Shown: positions 1 through 8,285, counted from the stretch's first letter. The stretch: 64,000 bases of DNA from Bradyrhizobium sp. AZCC 2262 (GCF_036924535.1 NZ_JAZHRT010000001.1:2232001-2296000), one strand, 5' to 3'. Notes: generated from the sequence alone by a model not told the origin. Numbers and translations: made by a program.

Positions 1-702
1 AACGCGTCCATCAACAGCCAGACCGCGACCGATCTCGGCATCGCGGTCACAGCGACCGGCTATGACTCCACACCCACCATCGAGTTCACCTGGTCGCTGA
101 TTTTGGCCAGCATGCGAGGCATCGACCGGGAAGCCGCTTCGCTCAAGGCCGGGGGATGGCAGACAAGCCTCGGCGCAAATCTGAAAGGCAAGACGCTTGG
201 CGTCGTCGGGCTGGGCAACATCGGAACAGAAGTGGCGCGCATCGGCGTCGCGTTCGGCATGAAGGTGATCGCCTGGAGCCAGAACCTCACGGAGGAGAAA
301 GCCAGCGCCGCCGGTGCCACCCTCGTGGACAAGCAGACGCTGTTCCGCGAGGCCGACATCGTGACAGTCCATCTCGTCCTGAGCAGCCGTACCAAAGGGC
401 TGATCGGGGCACCCGAGTTCGCCCTGATGAAGCCGACGGCGAGAATGGTCAACACATCGCGTAGTCCGATCGTCGACGAGGTGGCTCTGATCGAAGCGCT
501 GCAGGCGCGCCGGATAGCCGGGGCCGCGGTCGACGTATTTGACGTGGAGCCGCTGCCTCCTGATCACCCCTTCCGGAAGCTGGAGAACGTCCTCGCGACG
601 CCTCACATCGGCTACGTAACCGAAGATCTCTATCGGACCTTCTACTGCGACGCCGCTGCCAGCATCGTCAAATGGCTCGAGGTTAACGCGACGGCCGCAT
701 AG
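1..702 (+). CDS. D-isomer-specific 2-hydroxyacid dehydrogenase, 5' end outside window
   Basis: NAD-dependent dehydrogenase that interconverts a 2-hydroxyacid and a 2-oxoacid; the substrate cannot be told from sequence. The reading frame is open from base 1, so the N-terminal substrate domain is missing only because the window begins here; 233 residues remain. The Rossmann motif GLGNIG is encoded at 208-225 and is followed by the usual strand ending in Trp-Ser-Gln. The catalytic triad of the family can be placed: Arg in NTSRSP, Glu in DVEPLP and His in TPHIGY. The gene is the first of four co-oriented oxidoreductase genes (next start 46 bases on). Confident of family, not of substrate. Confidence 0.9.
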   Translation, partial: NASINSQTATDLGIAVTATGYDSTPTIEFTWSLILASMRGIDREAASLKAGGWQTSLGANLKGKTLGVVGLGNIGTEVARIGVAFGMKVIAWSQNLTEEKASAAGATLVDKQTLFREADIVTVHLVLSSRTKGLIGAPEFALMKPTARMVNTSRSPIVDEVALIEALQARRIAGAAVDVFDVEPLPPDHPFRKLENVLATPHIGYVTEDLYRTFYCDAAASIVKWLEVNATAA

Positions 703-748
703 GCATCGGCGACGAGCAAACCTGCTCTTCAAGAGGAGTCCAAGAATC

Positions 749-1864
749 ATGAGCATGAACAATCAAAGCAAGATCGTTCCGAAGAAGGTGCTGGTCACAG
801 GTGCAAGCGGCCTGCTGGGGGTCGCCGCGATCGAGAAGTTTCTTGCCGCGGGTTGGGAGGTAGTAGGCGTTTCACGCCGCAAGCCCGAGCTGCCTAGCGG
901 CCGCGACGTCCAGTTTCTGTCCGTCGATCTGCGGGACGAGAAAAAGGCCCGCGCCGCGTTCGAGCCGCTGACTGACATCACGCACATCGCCTACACGGCT
1001 CTGCACGAGAAGCCTGAGCTGGTCGCTGGCTGGTCGAGCAAGGAACAGATCGAGACCAACAACGCCATGCTGCGCAACGTGGTGGAGCCGATCTTGCGCA
1101 CCGCCTCCGATTTCCAGCACATCAGCATTCTGCAGGGAACGAAGGTCTACGGCGTGCACCTGCACCCGATCCCTATCCCGGCCCGCGAACGTGATGCCCG
1201 CAACGATCATCCGAACTTCTTCTTCGACCAGGAAGCCTATGCGGGTGAGATGGGTGCCAAGCATGGCTTCAATTACACGGCTTTACGCCCGCAGCTCGTC
1301 ACTGGTCCGACCCCAGGCGCATTGAACGTTATCCCCGCCATTGGCGTCTACGCGGCAATCCGTCGCGAGAAGGATGAACCGTTCGGCTTTCCTGGCGGCC
1401 CGTCGTTCGTGTGGGAGGCCGCCGATGCGGATCTCGTCGCGGACGTGATGGTCTGGGCTGCGCAGTCACCCCAGGCGGCGAACGAGGCTTTCAACATCAC
1501 CAACGGCGATGTGTTCGAGTGGCGCAATGTGTGGCCGGCCATCGCCGAAACCCTCGGCGCCAAAGCCGGCCCGGACATGCCAACGAGCGTGACAGCATAC
1601 CTCGAAGAAAACGCCGATGTCTGGAACAAGCTCGTCGCGAAGCACGATCTTCGCTCGCGGAACCTGCGGGAGCTGGTTGGTCAAGGAGACCAGCACGCGG
1701 ACTTCGCGTTCGCTTATGGTGCCCCAGCAGGGCCGCGGGCCTTCGTGAGCACCGTCAAGCTGCGCCAGGCTGGGTTCACAAAGACGGTCGATACCGAGGT
1801 CTCATTCCGTGGCGCGCTGCAGTCCTTGATCGACCGCAAGCTCTTACCGCCTGCTGCAAACTAG
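749..1864 (+). CDS. NAD(P)-dependent extended SDR, PRISE-like (progesterone 5-beta-reductase/iridoid synthase family)
   Basis: 371-residue extended short-chain dehydrogenase. The N-terminal Rossmann motif TGASGLLG is near residue 17. Features of the PRISE group are visible: GTKVYG (Lys position), the NF(Y)Y motif region, ALRPQLVTGPTPG, and AFNITNGDVFEW near residue 250. PRISE enzymes reduce activated C=C bonds of enones with NADPH. Here the NFYY motif, which carries the catalytic Tyr in plant enzymes, reads NFFF, so activity may be altered. The start was chosen because AGAGGAG (732-738) lies about 10 bases upstream of the ATG; a second ATG two codons later is possible. It sits in a row of co-directional redox genes. 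Confidence 0.82.
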   Translation: MSMNNQSKIVPKKVLVTGASGLLGVAAIEKFLAAGWEVVGVSRRKPELPSGRDVQFLSVDLRDEKKARAAFEPLTDITHIAYTALHEKPELVAGWSSKEQIETNNAMLRNVVEPILRTASDFQHISILQGTKVYGVHLHPIPIPARERDARNDHPNFFFDQEAYAGEMGAKHGFNYTALRPQLVTGPTPGALNVIPAIGVYAAIRREKDEPFGFPGGPSFVWEAADADLVADVMVWAAQSPQAANEAFNITNGDVFEWRNVWPAIAETLGAKAGPDMPTSVTAYLEENADVWNKLVAKHDLRSRNLRELVGQGDQHADFAFAYGAPAGPRAFVSTVKLRQAGFTKTVDTEVSFRGALQSLIDRKLLPPAAN

Positions 1865-1929
1865 GCAACTCGGGTTGGGCGTGCGCTTGCGGAGCGGCAA
1901 TTCCAACCAGGAATAAGTTCTATTCCATC

Positions 1930-1971
1930 AGGCCGTCCCAGTGCTGACACCGCGGTGGCAGCAGACGGCCT
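1930..1971. terminator. Nested stem-loop between two SDR genes
   Basis: AGGCCGTC (1930-1937) pairs with GACGGCCT (1964-1971). Inside it TGCTG pairs with CAGCA and CACC faces GGTG. No T-run follows, so this may be a transcript-stabilising hairpin or a weak terminator rather than a canonical Rho-independent one. Confidence 0.4.
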
Positions 1972-2037
1972 CTAGGTTCGTCCCTCTGCAAGGGCATGGC
2001 TCGTGCCGCGCCCACTCCAACGACTGAGGAAGCAACG

Positions 2038-2787
2038 ATGTCGAGACTACGAGACAAAATCGCCTTAATTACCGGCGGTACCAGTGGGATTGGACTGGCT
2101 GCTGCGCAACGGTTCGCGGCTGAAGGGGCGTTCGTCTATATCTTCGCGCGCCGTCAGGAAGAATTGGGCAAGACGATCGCCTCGATCGGCCGGAACGTCA
2201 CCGGCCTGCAGGGCGACGTCCGCAAGCTCGAGGACCTCGACCAGCTCTACGCCAGGATCGCATCCGACGGCCGCAAGCTCGACGTGGTGGTCGCCAATGT
2301 CGGCGCTGTCAACAGCGTGAAGCTCGCCGATGTCAGCCTCGAGAGCTTCAACCACAATTTCGATACGAACGCCCGCGGCGTGCTGTTCACGGTGCAGAAG
2401 GCGCTGCCGCTCCTGAACAATGGCGCATCGATCATCCTGACGAGCACGATCGCCTCCCTGCGCGGCTTCCCGGGCCGCAGCGCCTACGCTGCCTCAAAAA
2501 CAGCGCTGCGCTCCTACGCCCGGACCTGGACGATGGAGCTCAAGGATCGCGGCATCCGGGTCAATACGATCACGCCCGGTCCTTGCGATACGCCGCTGAT
2601 TGACGCCGAGACCAGATCACCCGAGGAGGCGGCCGCTGTCCGTGCCAAACATGCCGCGAACATTCCTCTCGGCCGCATGGCGCGGCCCGAGGAGATCGCG
2701 GCCGCGATGCTGTTCCTGGCCTCCGACGACAGCAGTTTCGTCGCCGGCAGCGAACTGCTCGTGGACGGCGGCATGTGCTCCGTCTGA
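2038..2787 (+). CDS. Classical SDR oxidoreductase (tandem paralogue 1)
   Basis: 249-residue classical short-chain dehydrogenase. It has the cofactor motif TGGTSGIG near residue 11, a modified NNAG motif (ANVGA), the active-site Ser region TSTIAS and the YxxxK motif in SAYAASKTALRS. The start at 2038 was chosen over an in-frame ATG at 1996 because GAGGA (2026-2030) is correctly spaced before it and because the protein then has exactly the same length as its neighbour at 2891-3640. The two align end to end without large gaps (both keep GDVxKLxDLDxLYARIAS and VDGGM), so they arose by duplication. Substrate unknown. Confidence 0.88.
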   Translation: MSRLRDKIALITGGTSGIGLAAAQRFAAEGAFVYIFARRQEELGKTIASIGRNVTGLQGDVRKLEDLDQLYARIASDGRKLDVVVANVGAVNSVKLADVSLESFNHNFDTNARGVLFTVQKALPLLNNGASIILTSTIASLRGFPGRSAYAASKTALRSYARTWTMELKDRGIRVNTITPGPCDTPLIDAETRSPEEAAAVRAKHAANIPLGRMARPEEIAAAMLFLASDDSSFVAGSELLVDGGMCSV

Positions 2788-2790
2788 GCA

Positions 2791-2829
2791 GCCGGACGAT
2801 CGTTTTCGAGCGCGTCGCCATCGTCCGGC
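2791..2829. terminator. Inverted repeat downstream of SDR paralogue 1
   Basis: GCCGGACGAT (2791-2800) is perfectly complementary to ATCGTCCGGC (2820-2829), with a 19-base loop. It begins four bases after the stop codon and is followed shortly by a GTTTTC stretch. It could terminate or attenuate transcription before the second SDR gene. Confidence 0.45.
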
Positions 2830-2890
2830 GCGCCGTTTTCGCGACGGGCGCTAGCGCGGCCGTTCCCATCTTGTAAAGAGGATAATCTCA

Positions 2891-3640
2891 ATGCCAAAGC
2901 TCCAAGGAAAAGTTGCACTCGTCACTGGTGGCAGCAGCGGAATGGGTCTCGCCACCGCCAAGCGCTTCGTTGAAGAGGGTGCGTTCGTCTACATCAGCGG
3001 GCGCCGCCAGATGGAACTGGATAAAGCTGTGTCGTTGATCGGCCGGAGCGTCGCCGGCGTGCAGGGTGACGTGTCCAAACTTGCCGATCTCGATCGGCTC
3101 TACGCGAGGATCGCCAGCGAGAAGGGCAAGATCGACATCCTCTTCGCGGGGGCCGGCATCGTTGATCCTCAGCCGCTCGCCGAGACGACGGAGGAAAGCT
3201 TCGACAAAGTGTTTGCGATCAATACGCGGGGCCTGGCCTTTACGGTGAAGAAAGCCCTGCCACTTCTGAATGATGGTGGGGCGATCATTGTGATCACCTC
3301 CATCGCCGAGAACAAGGGTATTCCCGGCTTCACCGCTTACAGCGCGACCAAAGCGGCAGTGCGCTCCTTCGTCCGGACGTGGACGGCGGAGTTAAAGGAT
3401 CGTCGCATTAGGGTCAATGCGATCAGCCCGGGCCCGATCGACACGCCGATCTTCGAGCAGCAGGCGCCGACCAAAGAGGGGGCCGACCAAGCCCGCGCGC
3501 AGTTCGCCGCCGCCGTTCCGTTCGGGCGGCTTGGCCGCCCGGAGGAGATCGCGTCGGCCGCCTTGTTCCTCGCTTCTGACGAAGCAAGTTTCGTCGCAGG
3601 CGTGGACCTCCCGGTCGATGGTGGCATGACCGCGATTTGA
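2891..3640 (+). CDS. Classical SDR oxidoreductase (tandem paralogue 2)
   Basis: 249-residue classical SDR, the sister of the gene at 2038-2787. Visible motifs are TGGSSGMG (cofactor), AGAGIV in place of NNAG, TSIAE and YSATK (YxxxK). AAGAGGAT lies just upstream of the ATG, so the start is well supported. The pair plus the upstream PRISE-like SDR and hydroxyacid dehydrogenase form a four-gene redox row whose substrate is not evident. A strong stem-loop directly follows the stop codon. Confidence 0.88.
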   Translation: MPKLQGKVALVTGGSSGMGLATAKRFVEEGAFVYISGRRQMELDKAVSLIGRSVAGVQGDVSKLADLDRLYARIASEKGKIDILFAGAGIVDPQPLAETTEESFDKVFAINTRGLAFTVKKALPLLNDGGAIIVITSIAENKGIPGFTAYSATKAAVRSFVRTWTAELKDRRIRVNAISPGPIDTPIFEQQAPTKEGADQARAQFAAAVPFGRLGRPEEIASAALFLASDEASFVAGVDLPVDGGMTAI

Positions 3641-3645
3641 AGCTG

Positions 3646-3691
3646 CGACCCGTCGCTCTCAATCACAGTCTGACTTGAGAGCGGCGGGTCG
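3646..3691. terminator. Strong stem-loop, probable bidirectional terminator
   Basis: CGACCCG then GCTCTCAA (3646-3662) pair with TTGAGAGC then CGGGTCG (3675-3691), with one 2x2 internal mismatch and a 12-base loop. It starts five bases after the SDR stop codon and separates that gene from the leftward LysR remnant. Confidence 0.6.
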
Positions 3692-3711
3692 TTGCCGGAC
3701 GCGCGTTACGA

Positions 3712-3874
3712 TGCCGCGGCCGACACGGTCGAATAGCTTGATGTTGTAACGCTCCTCCAGCGCCGCGACGGCCGCCCTGGTGGCCGATTGGGTCAGGTTC
3801 AGCTCCCGGGCGGCCTGAGTAACATGCTGCTTCTCGGCGACCACGACGAATATCCGGAGTTGCTCAAGCGTCAT
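3712..3874 (-). pseudogene. LysR-family regulator, N-terminal HTH remnant
   Basis: Residues 1-54 from the ATG at 3874 give a typical LysR winged-helix domain, with AARELNLTQSA in the recognition region and LFDRVGRG at the end. After GRG the homology stops, and the frame runs through the stem-loop at 3646-3691 to a stop at 3659. The effector-binding domain is gone, so this is a 3'-truncated pseudogene. It lies seven bases downstream of the transporter remnant at 3882-4073, a pairing seen for YeiE/CbbR-type regulators and YeiH-type transporters. Confidence 0.75.
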
Positions 3875-3881
3875 GATCTGA

Positions 3882-4073
3882 TCATCCCGCTAGTTTGATG
3901 AGTGTGAGGCTGAAGGTCGCGATGAAGAGGAAGGCCAACGCACCCAGTATAGCCGGACGGAGTCCCTTCGCGTAGAGCCTGGCGACGTCGGTCTCGAGCC
4001 CCATCGCGGCGAGCGCCACCGTCAGCAGGAAGGCCGTGAGCGTCGTGATCTCCTTCCCGGCTTCGGACGGAAT
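3882..4073 (-). pseudogene. YeiH/UPF0324-type putative sulfate exporter, C-terminal remnant
   Basis: About 63 codons keep the last membrane segments of the YeiH family. A hydrophobic stretch with LAAMGLETD is followed by [16 protein letters not shown] and a short basic end. Upstream in the same frame the sequence is not recognisable and the family's N-terminal segments are absent, so this is a 5'-truncated relic. With the LysR relic it marks a deletion junction bordering the island. Confidence 0.65.
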
Positions 4074-4350
4074 ATTGTTGTTCCATTCGTTTTTATAGAT
4101 TGATTCCGTCGATGCTAATGCGCTTAAGGTGTCAATCGGCTTGCAAATTTTGACCCCCTGTGGCGGCTGGACATGAACCTGCTTCCGGACGAGCGGCCAT
4201 GCTGGAAAGTGACGCGACATTCCGATGGCACTGCGAGCCTCCATCCGTCGGTGTGGCGGCAGAAGGATTGCAGATCGCATTTCTTGCTCAAGAACGGTCG
4301 CGTTCAGTGGTGCAGATCGACCTAACAAGGTTCGCGTCGAGTCGACGTCA
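4074..4350. other. Non-coding junction region
   Basis: I see no gene here. A stretch near 4130-4155 (GTCAATCGGC followed by GCAAATTTTGACCCC) resembles the terminal repeats of IS21-family elements and may be an insertion scar that broke the YeiH-like gene. This is a recollection of sequence style and was not checked. Confidence 0.3.
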
Positions 4351-4557
4351 TGCGAAAGAACTCTCTTTGGGGAGACACGCCGTTCCGGCGCACCTATATC
4401 CGCTCGATGGTCGATGGGGTCGAGGTGGATGATGTGAAAATCCGCATCATCGGCCGGAAGGCGGTTCTTGCGGACTTTATGATAGGCGGACGGGCTACTG
4501 CGTCCGGAGTACCAGGTTTTGTTCGCAAGTGGCGCACCCGACACGATTCGAACATGT
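4351..4557 (+). pseudogene. Serine site-specific recombinase, C-terminal remnant
   Basis: About 68 codons read [17 protein letters not shown], a central [10 protein letters not shown] and [13 protein letters not shown]. This resembles the C-terminal tail of rhizobial recombinase-family proteins (RTYLRxxVDxIEVxDxxIRIxGxKxxL). No catalytic or DNA-binding N-terminal part is present. The last codons, WRTRHDSNM and stop, are encoded by the tRNA-derived repeat at 4528-4574, so the recombinase tail runs into the attachment-like site. This suggests a relic of an element once integrated at this tRNA. Confidence 0.55.
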
Positions 4558-4574
4558 GACCTTTGCCTTCGGAG
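4528..4574 (-). repeat. Left att-like site: 3' portion of tRNA-Arg(CCG)
   Basis: Read on the minus strand this is the 3' part of a tRNA: anticodon stem and loop with CTCCGAA (anticodon CCG), variable region, T-arm with GTTCGAATC and the acceptor strand ending in CGCCA. Homology continues to about 4584 (GAGCGTTGCC) and then stops, so the 5' half of the tRNA is absent. The 47 bases recur at 53227-53273 in the same orientation with two differences (4536 and 4554). The element is best read as an integration core. Confidence 0.75.
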
Positions 4575-4669
4575 GGCAACGCTCATTCTTCGAGCCCAAT
4601 ATGCACCGAAGCTTTCGCTAGCCCGCGGTTCTGATAGCGCGCGTCGCCCCGCCTGGGGGACCGCAGCTC

Positions 4670-5400
4670 GCAAGTTTTCTTGCTCTATCGCCTCCAAAAC
4701 TACGACTGCACCTATTCTGCCCTAGGCGTGGTGAGAGCGGCTCATTATTTTGCGGCCGAAGCGAACGGGATCGGTAGAAGGGTCCAAAGCAGCACGGTAC
4801 TGCGGAAGCTCATCCGGTACTGCAACGCAGTACCGAGAAGGGGTTCCGTGTTCTAAAGCGCTGGGAAGCCTTCCAAATAAGCAGTTGAAATGAAAGGAAA
4901 ATGCCTCGAATGTTAGATTGAAATCTCTGTCGGCCCAAAAACAGCAACTACCTACCTAGAACGAAAAGCGAAATAACATCAATATGTTATCGCACCGATT
5001 TTGCATTGCACCCATGATGGATTGGACCGGGACTTCTCGAAAAGCGAAGCGCTATCAGTAGTTAAGTAAAGTCGCCTTCACACGTGCAGTACCAAATGCA
5101 GTACCGATCTGGTTTGGAGGCGTGCGCAGGCGATTGATGTCGCAATTTGGTGTGCATTGGGTCACCGGCGCGTAGCGCAGCGTACTACGCCAATCTGCGC
5201 GATTGTGCTCCTTCGAACGAAGGCGGCGTTCTGTCACGTTTATCGAGGTGGTGGAGGCTGCGAATATCGCTCCCGTCGTTGTCACCGTTCGCTGCTTGGG
5301 CTCAGCCGAATTTGAAAAGCTCAGCGGCGGTTCGCTACGGCTTTCGTCTCAAAAAAATGTTCGAGGCCAATCGTCGCCAGAGCTCAATTCGCTGAATGAT
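4670..5400 (+). repeat. Long direct repeat, left copy (DR1)
   Basis: This non-coding, locally AT-rich stretch is repeated at 40280-41065 in the same orientation. The best conserved block begins at 5086 (GCAGTACC repeated, then CGATCTGG) and stays almost identical for about 135 bases to the CTTCGAACGA near 5220. Outside it similarity is lower and there are indels. Both copies carry several GGTACTGC/GCAGTACC repeats, in DR1 near 4794, 4814 and 5086. I find no gene in it. The iterated motif beside the att-like core could be recombination-protein binding sites, but that is an inference. Confidence 0.7.
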
Positions 5401-5403
5401 GCC

Positions 5404-5440
5404 TATGCAACGGCCGCTTCTGGCGCAAAGTGGACATCCG
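5404..5440 (+). repeat. Palindromic dispersed repeat, copy 1
   Basis: Contains CGGCCGCTTCTGGCGCAAAG, a member of an eight-copy intergenic family. GGCCGCTT can pair with AAGCGGCC around a TGGCGC loop in well-preserved copies. Here the right arm is degraded to AAGTGG. GATGTCGGCCAAGTGCC follows, as it does in degraded form after copy 2. Confidence 0.7.
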
Positions 5441-5473
5441 GCAAATTGCCGATGTCGGCCAAGTGCCATAGTG

Positions 5474-5671
5474 TTGAAAAAGTCCCGCGACGAACGAAAT
5501 TTCTCAGGGCCGCTGATGCATTTCGTGCGCGACGACGTGAGGGGCCAAATCGTTTCACACAAAAACTGCCACCGACCTTCGTATCAGCGCTGAGGAGCGT
5601 CGCAACGGTCGAGACGGCTAAGAATCAACTTTCGCGAGATTTTGGTACCCTTCGATTTTCGACTTTTTCAA
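5474..5671. mobile_element. MITE-like element with 11-bp terminal inverted repeats
   Basis: TTGAAAAAGTC (5474-5484) is an exact inverted match to GACTTTTTCAA (5661-5671), enclosing 198 bp with no transposase. The right end (5628-5663, ACTTTCGCGAGAT ... GATTTTCGAC) recurs at 24138-24174. This indicates a mobile or formerly mobile repeat. No target duplication is clear. Confidence 0.45.
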
Positions 5672-5830
5672 AAGTATCGACCCCAACTGGACGAACGGCG
5701 CGAGCCTGAAGGCGTCGGCTCTCGAAGCTGAGCCAATCTGAGACAGCCGGTTGAGTACCAAAGGAGACGCCATAATTGCCATAAGGGGCTAGCTCTTAAG
5801 GCAGATCCGATTTGGACGATGGCATCGAGC

Positions 5831-6964
5831 CTACCCCGTGAACATCCAGAGTTGCTCGCTGGCCATGTAACCCGCCAGCAGCAGAATACCAAACGCGACG
5901 ATGAGCGCTGCGGAGCCGACCTCGATCGCTCGCATCGTGAGCATGCCGAGGCCCGCCCGCGTCCGGGCGATGCGACTTGCTATTCCACGCGCGCTGACCG
6001 CGACGGTTGCGATTGCCGCGACCGTCACAGCCGTGCCCAATCCCATGATCAGCGTCGCACCAACTCCGGTCCAGAACAGGTCCTGGGCCAGCGCGAAGAT
6101 CAGGACTATGATCGCGCCGGAGCAGGGCCGCAATCCGACCGCGACCACCGCGGCCAGCCCCCGCCGCCAGCCGTCAGCGCCGGCGAGCATGGTCGGCTCG
6201 GGCCCATGAGCGTGACCCCAAGCCGATTCATGGTGGTCATGATCGCCATGGCAATGGAAGCTGTGCACGTGAGCTGTGCATCCGTCGAGCTGGCATTGTC
6301 CGCCACGCATGGCCATCGCGCCGAACCGCCGGTCCGGCAACTGAAAGGTTTTGGCACTCAAAGTTGCGGCACCTGGAGCCGAAGCAAAAGCAAGGTCGGG
6401 CACCTGGCGGCAGGTCAGTTCGCGGCAAGCGATCAGGAAGCCGCGGCCTTTGACATAGAGAAGCCGCAGGCCGATCAGAATGACGAGAGCATAGCTTATG
6501 ATCTCGATCAGATGGACGGTCAGTCCGATCGCCTTGGCGGTTGCACCAAGCAGAACCGCGGCGACGGCCACGACGATAATGGCAACGACGGATTGGATGC
6601 CCGCGGACGCAAATGACAGGACCACGCCACGGCGCCAAGTCTCTTCATTGGCAACGACGTAGGACGAGATCACGGCTTTGCCGTGCCCCGGTCCGACGGC
6701 GTGGAAAATGCCGTAGACAAAGGAGATGCCGAACAATTCCCACATCGCGGCCCCATCCTCTTTGCTCGCCCGGATGAAGCCCGACAGCGAACGGTAGAAG
6801 GCGGCCTGTTCGGCAAAAATCCAGCCCGTGAGCCCCGATGCGGACATGTCGGCTGCGGGATGGGGCGCACCAAACGGCGCGCTCCACGCCGACACGACAC
6901 CCGTTACACAGGCGAAAACGATCGCCACGAGGACGATTAAGGTGACAGCACGCGATCTGGTCAT
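5831..6964 (-). CDS. NicO/RcnA-family metal transporter (probable zinc context)
   Basis: 377-residue inner-membrane permease. An N-terminal membrane anchor is followed by the NicO signature HAVGPGHGK, a His-rich cytoplasmic loop near residues 230-260 (HSFHCHGDHDHH then GHAHG), and GLRPCSGA before the last membrane segments. The family moves Ni, Co or other divalent metals. The ATG at 6964 overlaps the stop of the DUF1007 gene as ATGA, which argues for translational coupling and against longer upstream starts. DUF1007 plus NicO is a recurrent pair. The Zur-like box at the head of this operon makes zinc (or cobalt under zinc limitation) the likelier cargo. Confidence 0.85.
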   Translation of the reverse strand: MTRSRAVTLIVLVAIVFACVTGVVSAWSAPFGAPHPAADMSASGLTGWIFAEQAAFYRSLSGFIRASKEDGAAMWELFGISFVYGIFHAVGPGHGKAVISSYVVANEETWRRGVVLSFASAGIQSVVAIIVVAVAAVLLGATAKAIGLTVHLIEIISYALVILIGLRLLYVKGRGFLIACRELTCRQVPDLAFASAPGAATLSAKTFQLPDRRFGAMAMRGGQCQLDGCTAHVHSFHCHGDHDHHESAWGHAHGPEPTMLAGADGWRRGLAAVVAVGLRPCSGAIIVLIFALAQDLFWTGVGATLIMGLGTAVTVAAIATVAVSARGIASRIARTRAGLGMLTMRAIEVGSAALIVAFGILLLAGYMASEQLWMFTG

Positions 6965-7599
6965 GGGCACTTCACCAGGATCTTGTTCGCGAACATTTCT
7001 CCATAGGTGCTGGAGGGATCGAGCGGCACGGCGTCGAGTTGGCCGAGCCGCGCCTGCTCGGCCGGCGTCGGCTGGTGCGGCAGATCGTAGGTCGGGAGAC
7101 ATTGCGGCGCGCCGCTCAGGGAAACCGGCTTGTCCTTGGCGAATTCGAAATCCACGAAGATCGAGGGGTCGTAGACCTCGATCTGCATGGACTTGGCAGC
7201 GGCGGCGGATTTCAACGGCAGGGTGAAATGCAAGGTGAGGGCGGCGTTCTTGTATTCGAGCCAATAGTCGACCGCGTCTGCAAATTTCACCTTCTTGCCG
7301 TCGGCGCGCGCATAGGTGAAGTAGTCATACTCCTTCAGTGATTCCACGTTGGTCTGGGCGAGCGGGGCCAGTTCCTCCCGCGTGTACTGGCCCTTTTTGG
7401 CGTGGGAGATGCCTTGAAGCGCATAGGCTGAAAACATGTCGTCGAAAGTCCAGGCGTGGCGGACGCCCGTCATGGTGCCATCGGCGGCGTAGAGCACTTC
7501 GCTATGGAACGTGACCCAGACATGGGGGTGCGCCTCCGCGCGGTTCACAGATAGCCAGAGCAAAAGGATCGCGCAGGAGAAATACGTCGGTTTCATCAT
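6961..7599 (-). CDS. DUF1007 family periplasmic protein
   Basis: 212-residue exported protein. A signal peptide occupies residues 1-22 (MMKPTYFSCAILLLWLSV then NRAEA), and the mature protein begins HPHVWV, the hallmark N-terminus of DUF1007. These proteins are encoded with NicO permeases and are thought to act as the periplasmic metal-binding partner. The HPH start offers a metal site. The double ATG at 7594-7599 was chosen because the leader peptide starts there; longer readings add a non-signal, Arg-rich stretch. Its stop overlaps the start of the NicO gene. Confidence 0.82.
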   Translation of the reverse strand: MMKPTYFSCAILLLWLSVNRAEAHPHVWVTFHSEVLYAADGTMTGVRHAWTFDDMFSAYALQGISHAKKGQYTREELAPLAQTNVESLKEYDYFTYARADGKKVKFADAVDYWLEYKNAALTLHFTLPLKSAAAAKSMQIEVYDPSIFVDFEFAKDKPVSLSGAPQCLPTYDLPHQPTPAEQARLGQLDAVPLDPSSTYGEMFANKILVKCP

Positions 7600-7758
7600 G
7601 AACTGTCCGCCGAATCGGGAGATGTGAGCACCCACAAGAAGCGGGGACGGTGGTCTTGAAAGCGCTCGGAACGTGATAGCGCACCAGGTGACGCATGCGT
7701 CTTGTGTCGAGCTACGCAAGACAAGTCCTGCAGCAAGCAGGGAAGTGGCGGTAAGGCG

Positions 7759-8163
7759 TCAGGTGGCCGGGGGTGCCCGTGACAGGAATGCCGCGTGACG
7801 CGGTTGAAACACCCGATCGGAAACTGGATTGAACGTAAGGTCAATCTCGGGGAATTGTAGCGAATGCGGATGTGCCGGCGCATCCGGCAGCGAAGAGTTC
7901 GACAGCAGGAAACCCGAGAAGCAGATCGGGCAGTAATCATCGTCATCGGCCAGCCGTGCCGGAAGCTGCTCCGCGACTTGCAGTCCTGGCCGACCGTGCG
8001 CGACGCTCACGACATCGGTGCGGTCGAACCCTGAAAAGACGAGATCATGCTTGTGGACATGCGCGAATGACAGCGCGAGCTGCAGCGTCAGCGCTGCCAG
8101 CGCGAGATAGGCTCCGCATCTCCGTGCGAAGGCCCGTGCCAACATCATTTTCGCGCCTGCCAA
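7759..8163 (-). CDS. DUF2946-like small membrane/periplasmic protein
   Basis: 134 residues with one N-terminal hydrophobic segment (about residues 14-34, YLALAALTLQLALSFAH), followed by HVHKHD and a CPIC motif near residue 76. His-rich and Cys-x-x-Cys elements after a single membrane anchor fit the DUF2946 family, found next to metal transport genes. It lies between the 68-aa gene and DUF1007 on the same strand, so it is probably part of the same operon. Biochemical role unknown; metal binding is an inference. Confidence 0.65.
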   Translation of the reverse strand: MAGAKMMLARAFARRCGAYLALAALTLQLALSFAHVHKHDLVFSGFDRTDVVSVAHGRPGLQVAEQLPARLADDDDYCPICFSGFLLSNSSLPDAPAHPHSLQFPEIDLTFNPVSDRVFQPRHAAFLSRAPPAT

Positions 8164-8285
8164 GGAGCCGTTCCCCTTCTGACGTCTGGAGCCCCGACAC
8201 TATCGCCACCGGCCGAACGCGCGCATGGCCGCCTTGCATTGGCGATCACCCTGCAATGGACAAGGAAAATATGGCGATCGAGGGG

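Noticed and set aside
4130..4165. Possible IS21-family terminal repeat.
   Set aside because: Resemblance is from memory of sequence style; no second end or transposase was found, so it is not listed as a mobile element.
5831..7264. A 477-codon reading for the NicO transporter.
   Set aside because: The extra 100 N-terminal residues are Arg-rich, antisense-like and overlap the DUF1007 gene; the ATGA junction at 6961-6964 gives the true start.
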